NCBI RefSeq assembly: GCF_026162625.1 | Contig: NZ_JAOTBD010000006.1 | Location: 62,001-126,000, forward strand | Direction: 5' to 3' | Origin: Paracoccus beibuensis | GTDB lineage: Bacteria > Pseudomonadota > Alphaproteobacteria > Rhodobacterales > Rhodobacteraceae | DNA: 64,000 nucleotides | In this document: piece by piece, positions 16,496 to 25,203 of the stretch | How positions within the stretch are numbered: position 1 is the stretch's first letter | Layout of the letters: every line of letters starts with the position of its first letter | The notes under the pieces: model-generated | What the model saw: the letters and a program-made list of their open reading frames with translations, nothing else | What the model was told of the DNA's origin: nothing | Database searches by the model: none | Made by a program: the position numbers and the translations under genes

Positions 16496-17850
16496 CCGAC
16501 CTTCCGCTCTCGCAGCCGGGCGCGGCGCGCACCGACAAAGCGGGTTCCCTTCTCGCACAGGATGCGCGCATCAAAAGCCGAAATGCTGCCGAGAAACGCT
16601 TCCGCACGTATGGTGCGACCGCCATCGGCATCGCGGTCCTTGCGCTGGTGGTCCTCTTGGTGACGATCATCGGCAACGGGGCCGGCGCCTTCCGCCAAAG
16701 CTATCTGACCCTCCCGGTCACCCTGGACGCCGAACTGATCGACCCCGAAGGCAACCGTGATCCGACAGAGATGTCGCAGATCCTTACCCTGAGCTATGGC
16801 CGCGTGCTGGACCAGGCGGTGCAGGACGCGATTTCCGCGCAGAACATCCAGATCGAAGGCCTGGTCGAGGACGACATCCGCGGACTGATCTCTCGGGAAG
16901 CCTCCTCCCAAGTCCGCAACCGCGTCTTGGAGGATCCAGAGCTTGTCGGCCAGACGGTCGAATTCAACGTGCTGGCCGGCGGTCGCATCGACGGCTATTT
17001 CAAGAACCGCGTCACGATGGAAAGTGCCGAACGCGACGGCAACACCTCGCCCGCGCAGCTGATGCTGGCGGACGCGCTGAAAGAGCGTGGGATGCTGGTG
17101 ACGCGCTTCAACTGGAACTTCCTGACGAACCCCGATGCCTCGGACCAGCGGCCCGAAGCTGCCGGCGTCGGCGTCGCGATCCTCGGCTCGCTCTACATGA
17201 TGCTGGTGGTGCTGGTCCTTGCGGTGCCGATCGGCGTGGCCGCGTCGATCTATCTCGAGGAATTCGCTCCGAAGAACCGCCTGACGGACATTATCGAGGT
17301 GAACATCTCGAACCTTGCCGCTGTCCCGTCGATCGTCTTCGGTATTCTGGGCCTCGCAGCCTTCATCAACTTTGCCGGCCTGCCCCAATCCGCACCCATC
17401 GTCGGCGGCCTGGTGCTGACGCTGATGACGCTGCCCACGATCATCATCTCGACCCGCGCCGCGCTGAAGGCCGTGCCGCCCTCGATCCGCGACGCAGCGC
17501 TTGGCGTGGGCGCATCAAAGATGCAGTCGGTGTTCCACCACGTGCTGCCCCTGGCGATGCCCGGCATCCTGACCGGCACGATCATCGGCCTGGCGCAGGC
17601 GCTTGGCGAAACTGCGCCGCTGCTGCTGATCGGCATGGTCGCCTTCGTGACCGAGTATCCGGACCCGCTGCCGCAGGGCCTGTTCGACCCCGCATCCGCC
17701 CTTCCTGTGCAGGTCTACAACTGGACCCAGCGGTCCGACCCCGCCTTCTTCGAGCGCGCCTCGGGCGCCATCATCATCCTGCTGATCTTCCTGCTGTGCA
17801 TGAACCTGCTGGCCATATACCTGCGCCGCAAGTTCGAGCGCCGTTGGTAA
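16492..17850 (+). CDS. pstA: Phosphate ABC transporter permease PstA
   Basis: The second membrane subunit of the Pst importer. The 452-residue protein has one helix near residues 42-64, then a periplasmic insert of about 140 residues (DUF3333-like, as in alphaproteobacterial PstA), then five membrane helices with the EAA loop DAALGVGASKMQSVFHHVLP and ALGETAPLLLIG. The ATG overlaps the pstC stop. pstB follows after 24 bases. Confidence 0.95.
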   Translation: MTDLPLSQPGAARTDKAGSLLAQDARIKSRNAAEKRFRTYGATAIGIAVLALVVLLVTIIGNGAGAFRQSYLTLPVTLDAELIDPEGNRDPTEMSQILTLSYGRVLDQAVQDAISAQNIQIEGLVEDDIRGLISREASSQVRNRVLEDPELVGQTVEFNVLAGGRIDGYFKNRVTMESAERDGNTSPAQLMLADALKERGMLVTRFNWNFLTNPDASDQRPEAAGVGVAILGSLYMMLVVLVLAVPIGVAASIYLEEFAPKNRLTDIIEVNISNLAAVPSIVFGILGLAAFINFAGLPQSAPIVGGLVLTLMTLPTIIISTRAALKAVPPSIRDAALGVGASKMQSVFHHVLPLAMPGILTGTIIGLAQALGETAPLLLIGMVAFVTEYPDPLPQGLFDPASALPVQVYNWTQRSDPAFFERASGAIIILLIFLLCMNLLAIYLRRKFERRW

Positions 17851-17874
17851 GTCCCAGAACAAGGTCTTATAACA

Positions 17875-18672
17875 ATGTATGACACGACCCGACCGGAGAC
17901 AGCCGTGAGTCAGCAGGACACCAAGATCTCGGCCCGCAACGTGCAGGTCTACTACGGCGAAAAGCAGGCCATCAAGGACGTGAACGTCGAGATCCTCGAC
18001 AAGACCGTCACGGCCTTCATCGGTCCGTCGGGCTGCGGGAAATCGACCTTCCTGCGCTGCATCAACCGAATGAACGACACCATCGACATCGCCCGGATCG
18101 AAGGCGAGATCCGCCTGGACGGTGAGGATGTCTACGACCGCCGCGTCGACCCGGTACAGCTGCGCGCCAAGGTGGGGATGGTGTTCCAGAAGCCGAACCC
18201 GTTCCCCAAGTCGATCTATGACAACGTGGCCTACGGCCCCCGCATTCACGGCCTGTCGCGCAACAAGGCCGATCTCGACGGGATCGTCGAAAAGGCGCTG
18301 CGCGGGGCTGCGCTGTGGAACGAGGTCAAGGACCGCCTGCACGAACCCGGCACGGGCCTCTCCGGCGGCCAGCAGCAACGGCTATGCATCGCCCGCGCCG
18401 TCGCCACCGCCCCCGAGGTGCTGCTGATGGATGAACCCTGTAGCGCGCTCGACCCGATCGCGACCAGCCAGGTCGAGGAACTGATCGACCAGCTGCGCGA
18501 ACAATTCTCGGTCGTGATCGTGACGCACTCGATGCAGCAGGCCGCACGTGTCAGCCAGAAGACCGCCTTCTTCCACCTGGGCAACCTGGTAGAATACGGC
18601 GATACCGACGACATCTTCACCAAACCACAGGACAGCCGGACCGAGGCCTATATCTCGGGCCGTATCGGTTGA
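17875..18672 (+). CDS. pstB: Phosphate ABC transporter ATP-binding protein
   Basis: The ATPase of the Pst importer. Walker A is GPSGCGKST, followed by the Q-loop in [17 protein letters not shown], the LSGGQQQRL signature, Walker [13 protein letters not shown] and the switch His in VTHSMQ, all typical of PstB. The ATG at 17875 gives 265 residues; a GTG at 17905 (MSQQDTKIS) has a better ribosome site (GGAGACAG) and is a real alternative. It lies between pstA and phoU, in the standard order. Confidence 0.95.
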   Translation: MYDTTRPETAVSQQDTKISARNVQVYYGEKQAIKDVNVEILDKTVTAFIGPSGCGKSTFLRCINRMNDTIDIARIEGEIRLDGEDVYDRRVDPVQLRAKVGMVFQKPNPFPKSIYDNVAYGPRIHGLSRNKADLDGIVEKALRGAALWNEVKDRLHEPGTGLSGGQQQRLCIARAVATAPEVLLMDEPCSALDPIATSQVEELIDQLREQFSVVIVTHSMQQAARVSQKTAFFHLGNLVEYGDTDDIFTKPQDSRTEAYISGRIG

Positions 18673-18691
18673 CGCATCGGAAGGACAGGAC

Positions 18692-19411
18692 ATGAACCGC
18701 GACAAGCACATCTCTTCGGCCTTCGACCGCGATCTGGAAACCATCCAGGCGATGGTGGTCAAGATGGGCGGCATGGTCGAAGCCGCCATCACCGACGCCT
18801 CGGCCGCGCTGGAAACCCGGGACGAGGATCTGGCCGACGAGGTCCGCCGTCGCGACGCCGCCATCGACGCGCTGGAGGCCCAGATCAACGAGGACGCGGC
18901 CCGACTGATCGCCTTGCGCGCGCCCACGGCGACCGACCTGCGCATGGTGTTGGCGGTCATCAAGATCTCGGCCTCGCTGGAGCGTGTGGGCGACTATGCC
19001 AAGAACATGGCCAAGCGCACCGAGGTCCTGTCGCAGATGCCGCTGGTCGAGGGCGCCGGCATGGCGCTGCGCCGAATGAGCCTCGCGGTCAACAAGATGC
19101 TGCAGGATTCGCTGGACAGCTATATCCGCCGCGACGCCGAGCTGGCGCAGGACGTGCGCCAGCGCGACTTGGAAGTCGACCAGATGTACAACGCGCTGTT
19201 CCGCGAGTTCCTGACCCACATGATGGAAGACCCGCGCAACATCACGCCCTGCATGCACCTGCACTTCATCGCCAAGAACGTCGAGCGGATGGGCGACCAC
19301 GCCACGTCGATCGCCGAGCAGGTCGTCTACCTGGTCACCGGAGTGCTTCCCGACGAGGCGCGCCCGAAAAGCAGCAGCGTGCCGATGATCCCGTCGGTTG
19401 GTGAGGTCTGA
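18692..19411 (+). CDS. phoU: Phosphate signalling regulator PhoU
   Basis: PhoU links the Pst transporter to the PhoR/PhoB system and keeps the regulon off when phosphate is ample. The 239-residue product has the two repeated three-helix bundles with the metal-binding pattern E..ND-like: RVGDYAKNMAKR in the first and RMGDHATSIAEQ in the second. The start MNRDKHISSAFDRDLE follows AAGGACAGG. phoB begins three bases after the phoU stop. Confidence 0.95.
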   Translation: MNRDKHISSAFDRDLETIQAMVVKMGGMVEAAITDASAALETRDEDLADEVRRRDAAIDALEAQINEDAARLIALRAPTATDLRMVLAVIKISASLERVGDYAKNMAKRTEVLSQMPLVEGAGMALRRMSLAVNKMLQDSLDSYIRRDAELAQDVRQRDLEVDQMYNALFREFLTHMMEDPRNITPCMHLHFIAKNVERMGDHATSIAEQVVYLVTGVLPDEARPKSSSVPMIPSVGEV

Positions 19412-19414
19412 TCG

Positions 19415-20104
19415 ATGGCGCGACAATCCCCCTGTGTCCTGGTCGTCGAGGATGAGGGCGCACAGCGCGAGGTCCTGAACTACAACCTCGAGGCCGAGGG
19501 TTTCGACGTCGTCGTTGCCGACAATGGCGAGGATGCTCTTCTGCTGGTGCAGGAAGAGCAGCCCGACCTGATCGTGCTTGACTGGATGCTGCCCAAGGTC
19601 TCGGGGATCGAGGTCTGCCGCCAGGTGAAGGCCGATCCCGCGACCCGCAACATCCCGATCATCATGCTGTCAGCCCGCAGCGAAGAGGTCGACCGCGTCC
19701 GTGGCCTGGAAACCGGTGCGGACGACTATGTCGTCAAGCCGTACTCGGTGGTCGAACTGATGGCGCGCCTGCGCACGCAGCTGCGCCGTACGCGCCCCGC
19801 CACCATGGGCGAACGGCTGAGCTTTGCTGACATCATTCTGGACGCCGGCGAGCACCGCGTGTTCCGCGCTGGGCTGGCCCTGCACTTGGGACCGACGGAG
19901 TTTCGGCTGCTGTCCACGCTGATGGAGAAGCCGGGGCGCGTCTGGACGCGCGAACAGCTGCTGGACCGAGTCTGGGGCCGCGACATCTATGTCGACACCC
20001 GCACCATCGACGTTCATGTCGGCCGTCTGCGCAAGGCGCTGATGCAGAACGGGGGCGACAACCCGGTCCGCACGGTCCGCGGCACGGGCTATGCCCTCGG
20101 CTGA
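19415..20104 (+). CDS. phoB: Phosphate regulon response regulator
   Basis: PhoB activates phosphate-starvation genes by binding Pho boxes. The 229-residue product has a receiver domain (VVEDEGAQ acidic pocket, phospho-Asp in LIVLDWMLPKVSG, Lys in VVKPYS) and a C-terminal winged helix with the recognition segment WGRDIYVDTRTIDVHVGRLR. The gene lies at the end of the pst-phoU operon with no phoR partner here, so the kinase must be encoded elsewhere. A GC-rich hairpin with a ten-G run follows. Confidence 0.95.
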   Translation: MARQSPCVLVVEDEGAQREVLNYNLEAEGFDVVVADNGEDALLLVQEEQPDLIVLDWMLPKVSGIEVCRQVKADPATRNIPIIMLSARSEEVDRVRGLETGADDYVVKPYSVVELMARLRTQLRRTRPATMGERLSFADIILDAGEHRVFRAGLALHLGPTEFRLLSTLMEKPGRVWTREQLLDRVWGRDIYVDTRTIDVHVGRLRKALMQNGGDNPVRTVRGTGYALG

Positions 20105-20112
20105 AGCTTTTG

Positions 20113-20134
20113 CGCCCCCCGTGGGGGGGGGGCG
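20113..20134. terminator. GC hairpin with a ten-G run between convergent phoB and FAH genes
   Basis: CGCCCCCC at 20113-20120 can pair with GGGGGGCG at 20127-20134 in a short-loop hairpin between the phoB stop and the convergent gene stop at 20135. CTTTT precedes it, so on the minus strand the hairpin is followed by AAAAG, not a U tract. The uninterrupted G run is 20123-20132. Termination is possible but not certain. Confidence 0.45.
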
Positions 20135-20827
20135 TCAGCCCGATGTCGGCAGGATGGTCGTGGTGACGGGCGTCAGCCCATCGATCCGCACGGTCACCTC
20201 GTCCCCCGGGAGCAGCGCCCCGACACCGGCGGGTGTGCCTGTATAAACCAGGTCGCCCGGCGCCAGCCGCACCAGGCGGGACAGGTGCGAAAGGATGTCG
20301 GCCACCGGCCAGATCATCTGCGACAGGCAGGCCTGCTGCCGCACCTCGCCGTTCACTGCAGCCTCGATCCGGCCGTGCGTCATCGGCCCCGCAGCGCGGT
20401 GCAGCGGGCCGCAGACGGCAGAGCCGTCGAAGCCTTTCGCCATGTCCCACGGACGCCCCATCCGCTTGGCCTCGCCCTGCAGGTCGCGGCGGGTCAGGTC
20501 GTTTCCGGCCGCAAATCCCCAGATCGTCGCGACAGCATCATTGGGCGACAGGGTGGTTCCCCCTGCGCCCAGGGCGACGATCAGTTCACCCTCGAAATGC
20601 AGGTCGTTCGTGGCGAGGGGCCATGACAGGCGCGCGCCGTCGGTCAGCAGGGCATCTGCGGGCTTGGTGAAGAAGAACGGCGGCTCCCGGTCAGGGTCGT
20701 GACCCATCTCTCGGGCGTGGTCGGCATAGTTTCGGCCCACGCAAAAGATGCGACGAACCGCAAACCGGTCACTGCTGCCGTGGACGGGGACCGACGGCTG
20801 CTTCGGAATTGGTAACACCCAGCTCAT
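20135..20827 (-). CDS. Fumarylacetoacetate hydrolase family protein
   Basis: FAH-superfamily enzymes cleave or decarboxylate acylpyruvates. The 230-residue product has IFCVGRNYADHAREMG, FFFTKPADAL, the metal-binding HFEGELIVALG and the C-terminal LVYTGTPAGVGAL, closest by pattern to acylpyruvate or fumarylpyruvate hydrolases (YcgM type). The substrate is unknown. The ATG (20827) overlaps the stop of the upstream VOC gene (ATGA), so the two are coupled and may act on the same aromatic-degradation intermediate. Convergent with phoB. Confidence 0.87.
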   Translation of the reverse strand: MSWVLPIPKQPSVPVHGSSDRFAVRRIFCVGRNYADHAREMGHDPDREPPFFFTKPADALLTDGARLSWPLATNDLHFEGELIVALGAGGTTLSPNDAVATIWGFAAGNDLTRRDLQGEAKRMGRPWDMAKGFDGSAVCGPLHRAAGPMTHGRIEAAVNGEVRQQACLSQMIWPVADILSHLSRLVRLAPGDLVYTGTPAGVGALLPGDEVTVRIDGLTPVTTTILPTSG

Positions 20828-21237
20828 GCAGCAAAGAGCCCGTCGAAATCGGCAAAGCCCTTGACCTCGATCGGGTTGCCCGAGGGGTCGAAGAAGAACA
20901 TCGTGCGCTGTTCGCCCGGCTGCCCTTCGAAGCGCACCACGGGCGGGATGTCGAAGGCGACCCCGCTGGCGGCAAGGCGGTCGGCCAGCGCCATCCAGTC
21001 ATCCAGCCGCAGCACGACGCCCATATGCGGCATCATCACCATGTGATCCCCGACCCGCCCGGTGCGGGTTGTTTCGAAAGGCGCGCCCAGGTGCAGCGAC
21101 AACTGATGCCCGAAGAAGTCGAAGTCGACCCAGCTGTCGGTCGAGCGTCCCTCGGCGCAGCCCAGGATATCTCCATAGAAGCGGCGCGCTTCGTCCAGGT
21201 CGGTGACGTGGATGGCGAGGTGGAAGAGCGACTTCAT
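20824..21237 (-). CDS. VOC family (glyoxalase/dioxygenase-fold) protein
   Basis: A 137-residue VOC-fold protein: MKSLFHLAIHVTDLDEARRF, GHQLSLHL, HMGVVL and the C-terminal FFFDPSGNPIEVKGF give the two beta-alpha-beta-beta-beta modules and likely metal ligands His8, His in GHQLSLHLG, His in MPHMGVV and Glu in IEVKG. It resembles the small VOC enzymes annotated as glyoxalase or 3,4-dihydroxyphenylacetate dioxygenase-like; the exact reaction is unknown. The ATG at 21237 is preferred over an upstream open frame. It overlaps the FAH gene by four bases. Confidence 0.82.
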   Translation of the reverse strand: MKSLFHLAIHVTDLDEARRFYGDILGCAEGRSTDSWVDFDFFGHQLSLHLGAPFETTRTGRVGDHMVMMPHMGVVLRLDDWMALADRLAASGVAFDIPPVVRFEGQPGEQRTMFFFDPSGNPIEVKGFADFDGLFAA

Positions 21238-21626
21238 TAGCATCTCCGAGAGGTGGACCTGTGACCAGTGATGCACGTCGTGCAGAGCCTGCGCAAGCCG
21301 CGACCGAAGCCTCCGAAAGACGATCACCGCCGATCCTGGACGACCAGCTCTGCCAGCCCGGTGACTGTCCGTTCGGCGTTACAGCCTGTCCGGATTGAGT
21401 GCGTCCGGTGTTTTGTCGCGGAGGATCGCATAGATCCTCATCGGCCACACTGAACGCTGCAAGACCGAGGCTCGCGCGGGTCTCCGCGTCGCCCGCCTCT
21501 ACTATGGTCAGCGCCTGCAATCCGTGCCGATGGGGGCGGACGCCGTTCGACGTTCTCAAGGAATGGCAGAAGAATATTTCCAGAACCATTCAGGAGGAGC
21601 TGCGACAACCATGCGCAATGCGGTAA
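21238..21626. other. 389-base gap with a possible insertion-sequence scar
   Basis: No convincing gene lies between the VOC gene and the glycosyltransferase. From about 21520 the base composition drops in GC. The plus-strand frame there reads GRTPFDVLKEWQKN before losing sense, which recalls the C-terminal tail of IS481/IS3-type transposases (a TP..ALK.W pattern). This is from pattern memory only. No terminal repeats were found. Confidence 0.25.
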
Positions 21627-22676
21627 CTAGGCAGCGGACAATGCCTCCAATACCGCCGAAGCCGCGCGTGCGCTGTCGGTCCAATCGGGCAGCAGGGCAC
21701 CGGCACGGGCCGCAGCGGCGGCGCGGGCCGCACGCTCTGCCGGATGGGTCAGCAGGCGGCGGATGGCCGCTGCAAGGGTGCTGGGGTCGTCAACCGGAAC
21801 CAGCAGCCCCACATCGGCGGGAACCGTGTCGACGACCGCGCCCGTTCGCGTGCTGACGATGGGCAGGCCGTGGGACAGGGCCTCGTCGAAGACGATGCCA
21901 TACCCCTCGTAGCGGGTTGCAAGTGCGAAGATCGATGCCCGCCGATAAAGCTGCGACAGCCGTTCCGCCTCAACCCGGCCAGCCAGCTCAAGTCGCGACG
22001 GAAGGCCGCTCTGCGCCAACTGGGCCTGCAGGGCCGCGACATGTTCCCGGTCCCAAGGGTTGCCAGCGATCACCGCCTGCCAGTCCAGGTCCGCCAGTTG
22101 CGCAAGCGCCGCGATCAAGACGTCGTGCCCCTTGCGCGGATGCAGGATGCCGACCGACAGGATCAGCGGCGGGCTCGCCGGTTCGGGCTGCCCCGTTGGG
22201 CGATCGGCGCCGGGCCGCACGACCGTGATATCCTGCGGTGGGACGTCATAACGTTCAATCAGCATCGCGCGCGTGTGGGGACTTGGCACCACGACGTGAC
22301 GGGCGAGGGCGAGGTTCGCGCGCTCGGTCCGCCACAGGTGGTCGGCCAGCGCGGGGGGAAGCGCGCTTTCCTGCGCAAGCGGATGGTGGATCATCGCGAC
22401 GATCGGGGCGGTGACGCGGCGCAAACCGGCCGGGTTCAGGGCACCGAAGGCGAGGCCGTCGATGATGACGGGAATGTCGGCCGGCAGCGCGGCAAGGCGA
22501 TCCAGCGCATCCTGCATGTCGGCATCGGTGGGCGTGGGAAAGCTGTCGGGCAGAGAGATGACCTCGACTCCATGGCCCAGGATGCGCAGACCCTGAACCA
22601 GGCGGCGGTCATAGATATAGCCGCCGGTCAGCGTGGTGATGTCGCCGGGAAGGGCGAAGGCTGCGGGCCTCATCAT
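21627..22676 (-). CDS. Glycosyltransferase family 4 protein
   Basis: A GT-B fold glycosyltransferase of 349 residues. The N-terminal half carries GGYIYDRRLVQGLRILGH, and the C-terminal half the nucleotide-sugar site: ILSVGILHPRKGHDVLI, then YEGYGIVFDEALSHGLPIV with the E(x)7E pair. Sugar and acceptor are unknown. Its ATG overlaps the stop of the flippase-like gene upstream (22673) by four bases; it is the last of four overlapping genes, so it probably adds a sugar to the same lipid or glycan. Confidence 0.9.
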   Translation of the reverse strand: MMRPAAFALPGDITTLTGGYIYDRRLVQGLRILGHGVEVISLPDSFPTPTDADMQDALDRLAALPADIPVIIDGLAFGALNPAGLRRVTAPIVAMIHHPLAQESALPPALADHLWRTERANLALARHVVVPSPHTRAMLIERYDVPPQDITVVRPGADRPTGQPEPASPPLILSVGILHPRKGHDVLIAALAQLADLDWQAVIAGNPWDREHVAALQAQLAQSGLPSRLELAGRVEAERLSQLYRRASIFALATRYEGYGIVFDEALSHGLPIVSTRTGAVVDTVPADVGLLVPVDDPSTLAAAIRRLLTHPAERAARAAAAARAGALLPDWTDSARAASAVLEALSAA

Positions 22677-23614
22677 CCGTCGGCACCAGCACGGCGCGCG
22701 CCCGTGCCTGGCCGCTGCCGCGCCAGTAGCATCAGTAGGCCTGGGGAGGTGCTGGCCAGGAAGACCAGCCCGAAGGCAAGGCTGGCCGCCAGCCCCGCCG
22801 ACGCGCTGGCGCCGATGATCGGAAACAGCGCCGCCGCTGCGCCCTCTCTCAGCCCCCAGCCGCTGATGGTCAGGGGCAGGATCATCGTCAGAAGGATCAG
22901 GGGGACGAGGACTGCAACTTCGACCACCTCCATCCGCGTTCCCGTTGCGCGGGCGCAGGCGGCGAAGGCCAGCAGGTTGGCCGTCGTGATGGCAAGGTTC
23001 AGGACGGCCTGCCGGGGAAGCGCCCGCCGCGACAGCAGCGTCCGCGACAGCGCGTCACGCAGGTGCTGGGCACGCCGCCCCGCGCGACCCGAAAGGCCGG
23101 CGGACCAGCGGATCGCAAGCGCCACCGCCAAGGCGCCCGCGACGATCGCGACCAGAAGGACCAGAAGCGGCGTCGGGATGCTCAACCCGCCGGGTGCCAT
23201 GGTCACCGCGACAACGCCACCGGACAGGACCAGCAGCAGCGACAGCTGCCCAGCCATCCGCTCGATCGCGACGGCGGCGCCAGCGCGCCGAAGACCCGCC
23301 GCGTGCCGCGCGCGCACGGCCCGACCGGCATCGCCCAGCACGCCCCCCGGAAGCGATTGGTTCACGACCTGCGCAAGGTAGTATTCGGCCACCGCCGTTC
23401 GCAGCGGGATCTGCTGGCCCAGCTGTCCGGCTGTCAGCTGCCAGCGCAGGGCCGACAGGACCGTCTGGAGGGTCAGCGCGGCCAGCGCCGCCAGAAGCCA
23501 TTCCGGTTGCGCCTGCGACAGCAGCCGTGCGGCCGTCGCCCCGTCAAGCCCCGCCCAGAGCATCGCCAGTACTGCCACTGCGGCAAGAACTTGCAGGCTG
23601 CGCGCGACCGTCAT
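22673..23614 (-). CDS. Lysylphosphatidylglycerol synthase-like (UPF0104) membrane protein
   Basis: A 313-residue polytopic membrane protein with about eight helices, a NQSLPGGVLGDAGRAVRARH loop and the SGWGLREGAAAALFPIIG segment, the signature of the LPG_synthase_TM/UPF0104 family. Members include the flippase part of MprF and many glycolipid-linked proteins. A flippase role in moving the lipid made by its neighbours is plausible but inferred. It overlaps the sulfatase-fold gene (23611) and the glycosyltransferase gene by four bases each. Confidence 0.88.
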   Translation of the reverse strand: MTVARSLQVLAAVAVLAMLWAGLDGATAARLLSQAQPEWLLAALAALTLQTVLSALRWQLTAGQLGQQIPLRTAVAEYYLAQVVNQSLPGGVLGDAGRAVRARHAAGLRRAGAAVAIERMAGQLSLLLVLSGGVVAVTMAPGGLSIPTPLLVLLVAIVAGALAVALAIRWSAGLSGRAGRRAQHLRDALSRTLLSRRALPRQAVLNLAITTANLLAFAACARATGTRMEVVEVAVLVPLILLTMILPLTISGWGLREGAAAALFPIIGASASAGLAASLAFGLVFLASTSPGLLMLLARQRPGTGARRAGADG

Positions 23615-25203
23615 GCCGGGGGAATCCCTTCGATGCCCGAAAAGCTGCGCAGGATGCGGTCGCGCAGGCTCTCCATCGGCAGGGGATCGCTGTCGGGTGG
23701 GGGGATCAGCCCGGATACAAGACTCCAGCCGGCTGTTGCGTCGACCAGTTCCGGCGGCCCGATCACGTGCAGGGGGACTTCTCGTCGGTCGTCCAAGCCG
23801 ATGGAGCTTGCCGCCTGGTGATCGCCCAGCAGCAGGATCAGCGGCGGATCATCGGCATGGCGTGCGACGTATTCCGTGACCGTCTTCAGCACGTACGAGA
23901 TCGTGTCACGATAATGCTCTCGGACGCGGTCGCGGTCCTGCCAGACGACGTTGGGCGGGTCGCCGGCCTGGGCCATGACATTGAATTCGGTGCCGTCGCG
24001 GACGGCGGCCCAGTCAAGAAGCCAGGGAACCGGCGTCCAGGGCGCGTGAGAGGAAATCAGCGCCACCTGCGCGAAGAGCGGCCGCGGGTCGCCACCGTCC
24101 CGCAGGTTGCGATCCAGCGCCGTCAGCGTGAACTGGTCCGGCATCGTGACCCAATTGAAGGGCAGGCCGGCATAGCCCAGATCGCTTGCCGTCAGCATGT
24201 GGTCGAAGCCCATTGTCTCAGCCTCGGGCCAGGGCCGCACGATGGCCGGCATGACGGCTGCGGTCCGGAAACCGGCGGCACTGGCATAATGGAACAGCGT
24301 ACGCCGGCCGCTGGCGACCGATGCTTGGTGGCGCGTCTGGTCGTTGATCAAGAGGCCGTTGGCGAAGGTGGCGTGCGCCAGCCAGCTCTGCCCGCCATGC
24401 GTCGGAGAGGTGAGAAAGCCCGACCGCATCGAAAGGCCCAGCTCCTCCAGCCGGACCTGCGCGTCGGCCAGGATCGGCAGGTGATCGGTGGCAAAGAACG
24501 GCGTGTCGAAGCTGGTGCGGCCATAGCTTTCCAGAAAGATCACCAGGACGTCGCGGTCGATCCTGGCCAGCGGGTCGCGCAGATCGGCCATCGGATCCAT
24601 CCGGGCGTCGGCGCGGAACTGGGCCAACTCTTCGAGCGTGCGGGCGGCAAGATCCACACGCGCCGCACCGTATCGCGTGGTCTGCGGCACCAGCGCCGCA
24701 ACGCCCGCAGGCTGCACAAGAACAAGCGCCGCGGTCAGGGCGACGGCCAGCACGGCGCCCCCCCTGCGCAACCGCCTGCGGTGATGGACCAGGCGCATCC
24801 AGACCCCGGTCGACCACCAGAGGCCCGCGACGATCGCCAGAAGCAGGACCGCCGCGCCCGCGACCGCCGCAGATGCGGCCGGGACGCCGATGCTGCCTGC
24901 GATCAGCCGCACCGAGGCGTCGATCAGCGGCAGGTCGGCAACCGGGTTGAACCGGCGGCCAAGCGTCTCCAGCATCGACATGTCGGCCAGCCGCAGCACG
25001 CTCACCAGCGCCAGCGCCACTACGGCCAGCAGCCGCAGCGCCCGGCCGGCAAGCGACGTGCCAAGCGACATCAGCGCGATCAGCAGGATCGCGAGTTCCG
25101 GCGCGGGCCGCAGCCAGGCGGTCCAGTCCAGGTCGACGGGCGCTGACGGCAGGGCCGTCAGCAGGTGCAGGATGACCAGTGCCGCCAGCGCGCGCAGGAT
25201 CAC
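23611..25203 (-). CDS. Membrane-anchored sulfatase/phosphoglycerol transferase-fold enzyme
   Basis: A 530-residue protein with about five N-terminal membrane helices and an extracytoplasmic alkaline-phosphatase-superfamily domain. The domain shows VIFLESYGRTSFDT, a nucleophile region with SPTHGGQSW, and a late LLLGDHQAASS where the metal-binding Asp-His pair is expected. Architecture resembles LtaS, OpgB and phosphoethanolamine transferases rather than soluble sulfatases. The GTG at 25203 overlaps the upstream stop (GTGA) and is the only sensible start, because upstream frame is antisense shadow. Substrate unknown. Confidence 0.83.
   Translation of the reverse strand: MILRALAALVILHLLTALPSAPVDLDWTAWLRPAPELAILLIALMSLGTSLAGRALRLLAVVALALVSVLRLADMSMLETLGRRFNPVADLPLIDASVRLIAGSIGVPAASAAVAGAAVLLLAIVAGLWWSTGVWMRLVHHRRRLRRGGAVLAVALTAALVLVQPAGVAALVPQTTRYGAARVDLAARTLEELAQFRADARMDPMADLRDPLARIDRDVLVIFLESYGRTSFDTPFFATDHLPILADAQVRLEELGLSMRSGFLTSPTHGGQSWLAHATFANGLLINDQTRHQASVASGRRTLFHYASAAGFRTAAVMPAIVRPWPEAETMGFDHMLTASDLGYAGLPFNWVTMPDQFTLTALDRNLRDGGDPRPLFAQVALISSHAPWTPVPWLLDWAAVRDGTEFNVMAQAGDPPNVVWQDRDRVREHYRDTISYVLKTVTEYVARHADDPPLILLLGDHQAASSIGLDDRREVPLHVIGPPELVDATAGWSLVSGLIPPPDSDPLPMESLRDRILRSFSGIEGIPPA

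Noticed and set aside
20999..21589. 196-codon minus frame crossing the VOC gene start
   Set aside because: Out of frame with the VOC protein; no family match or plausible start.
21744..25146. Two long plus-strand frames across the lipid operon
   Set aside because: Antisense to genes with clear domains; product composition typical of GC-rich shadows.
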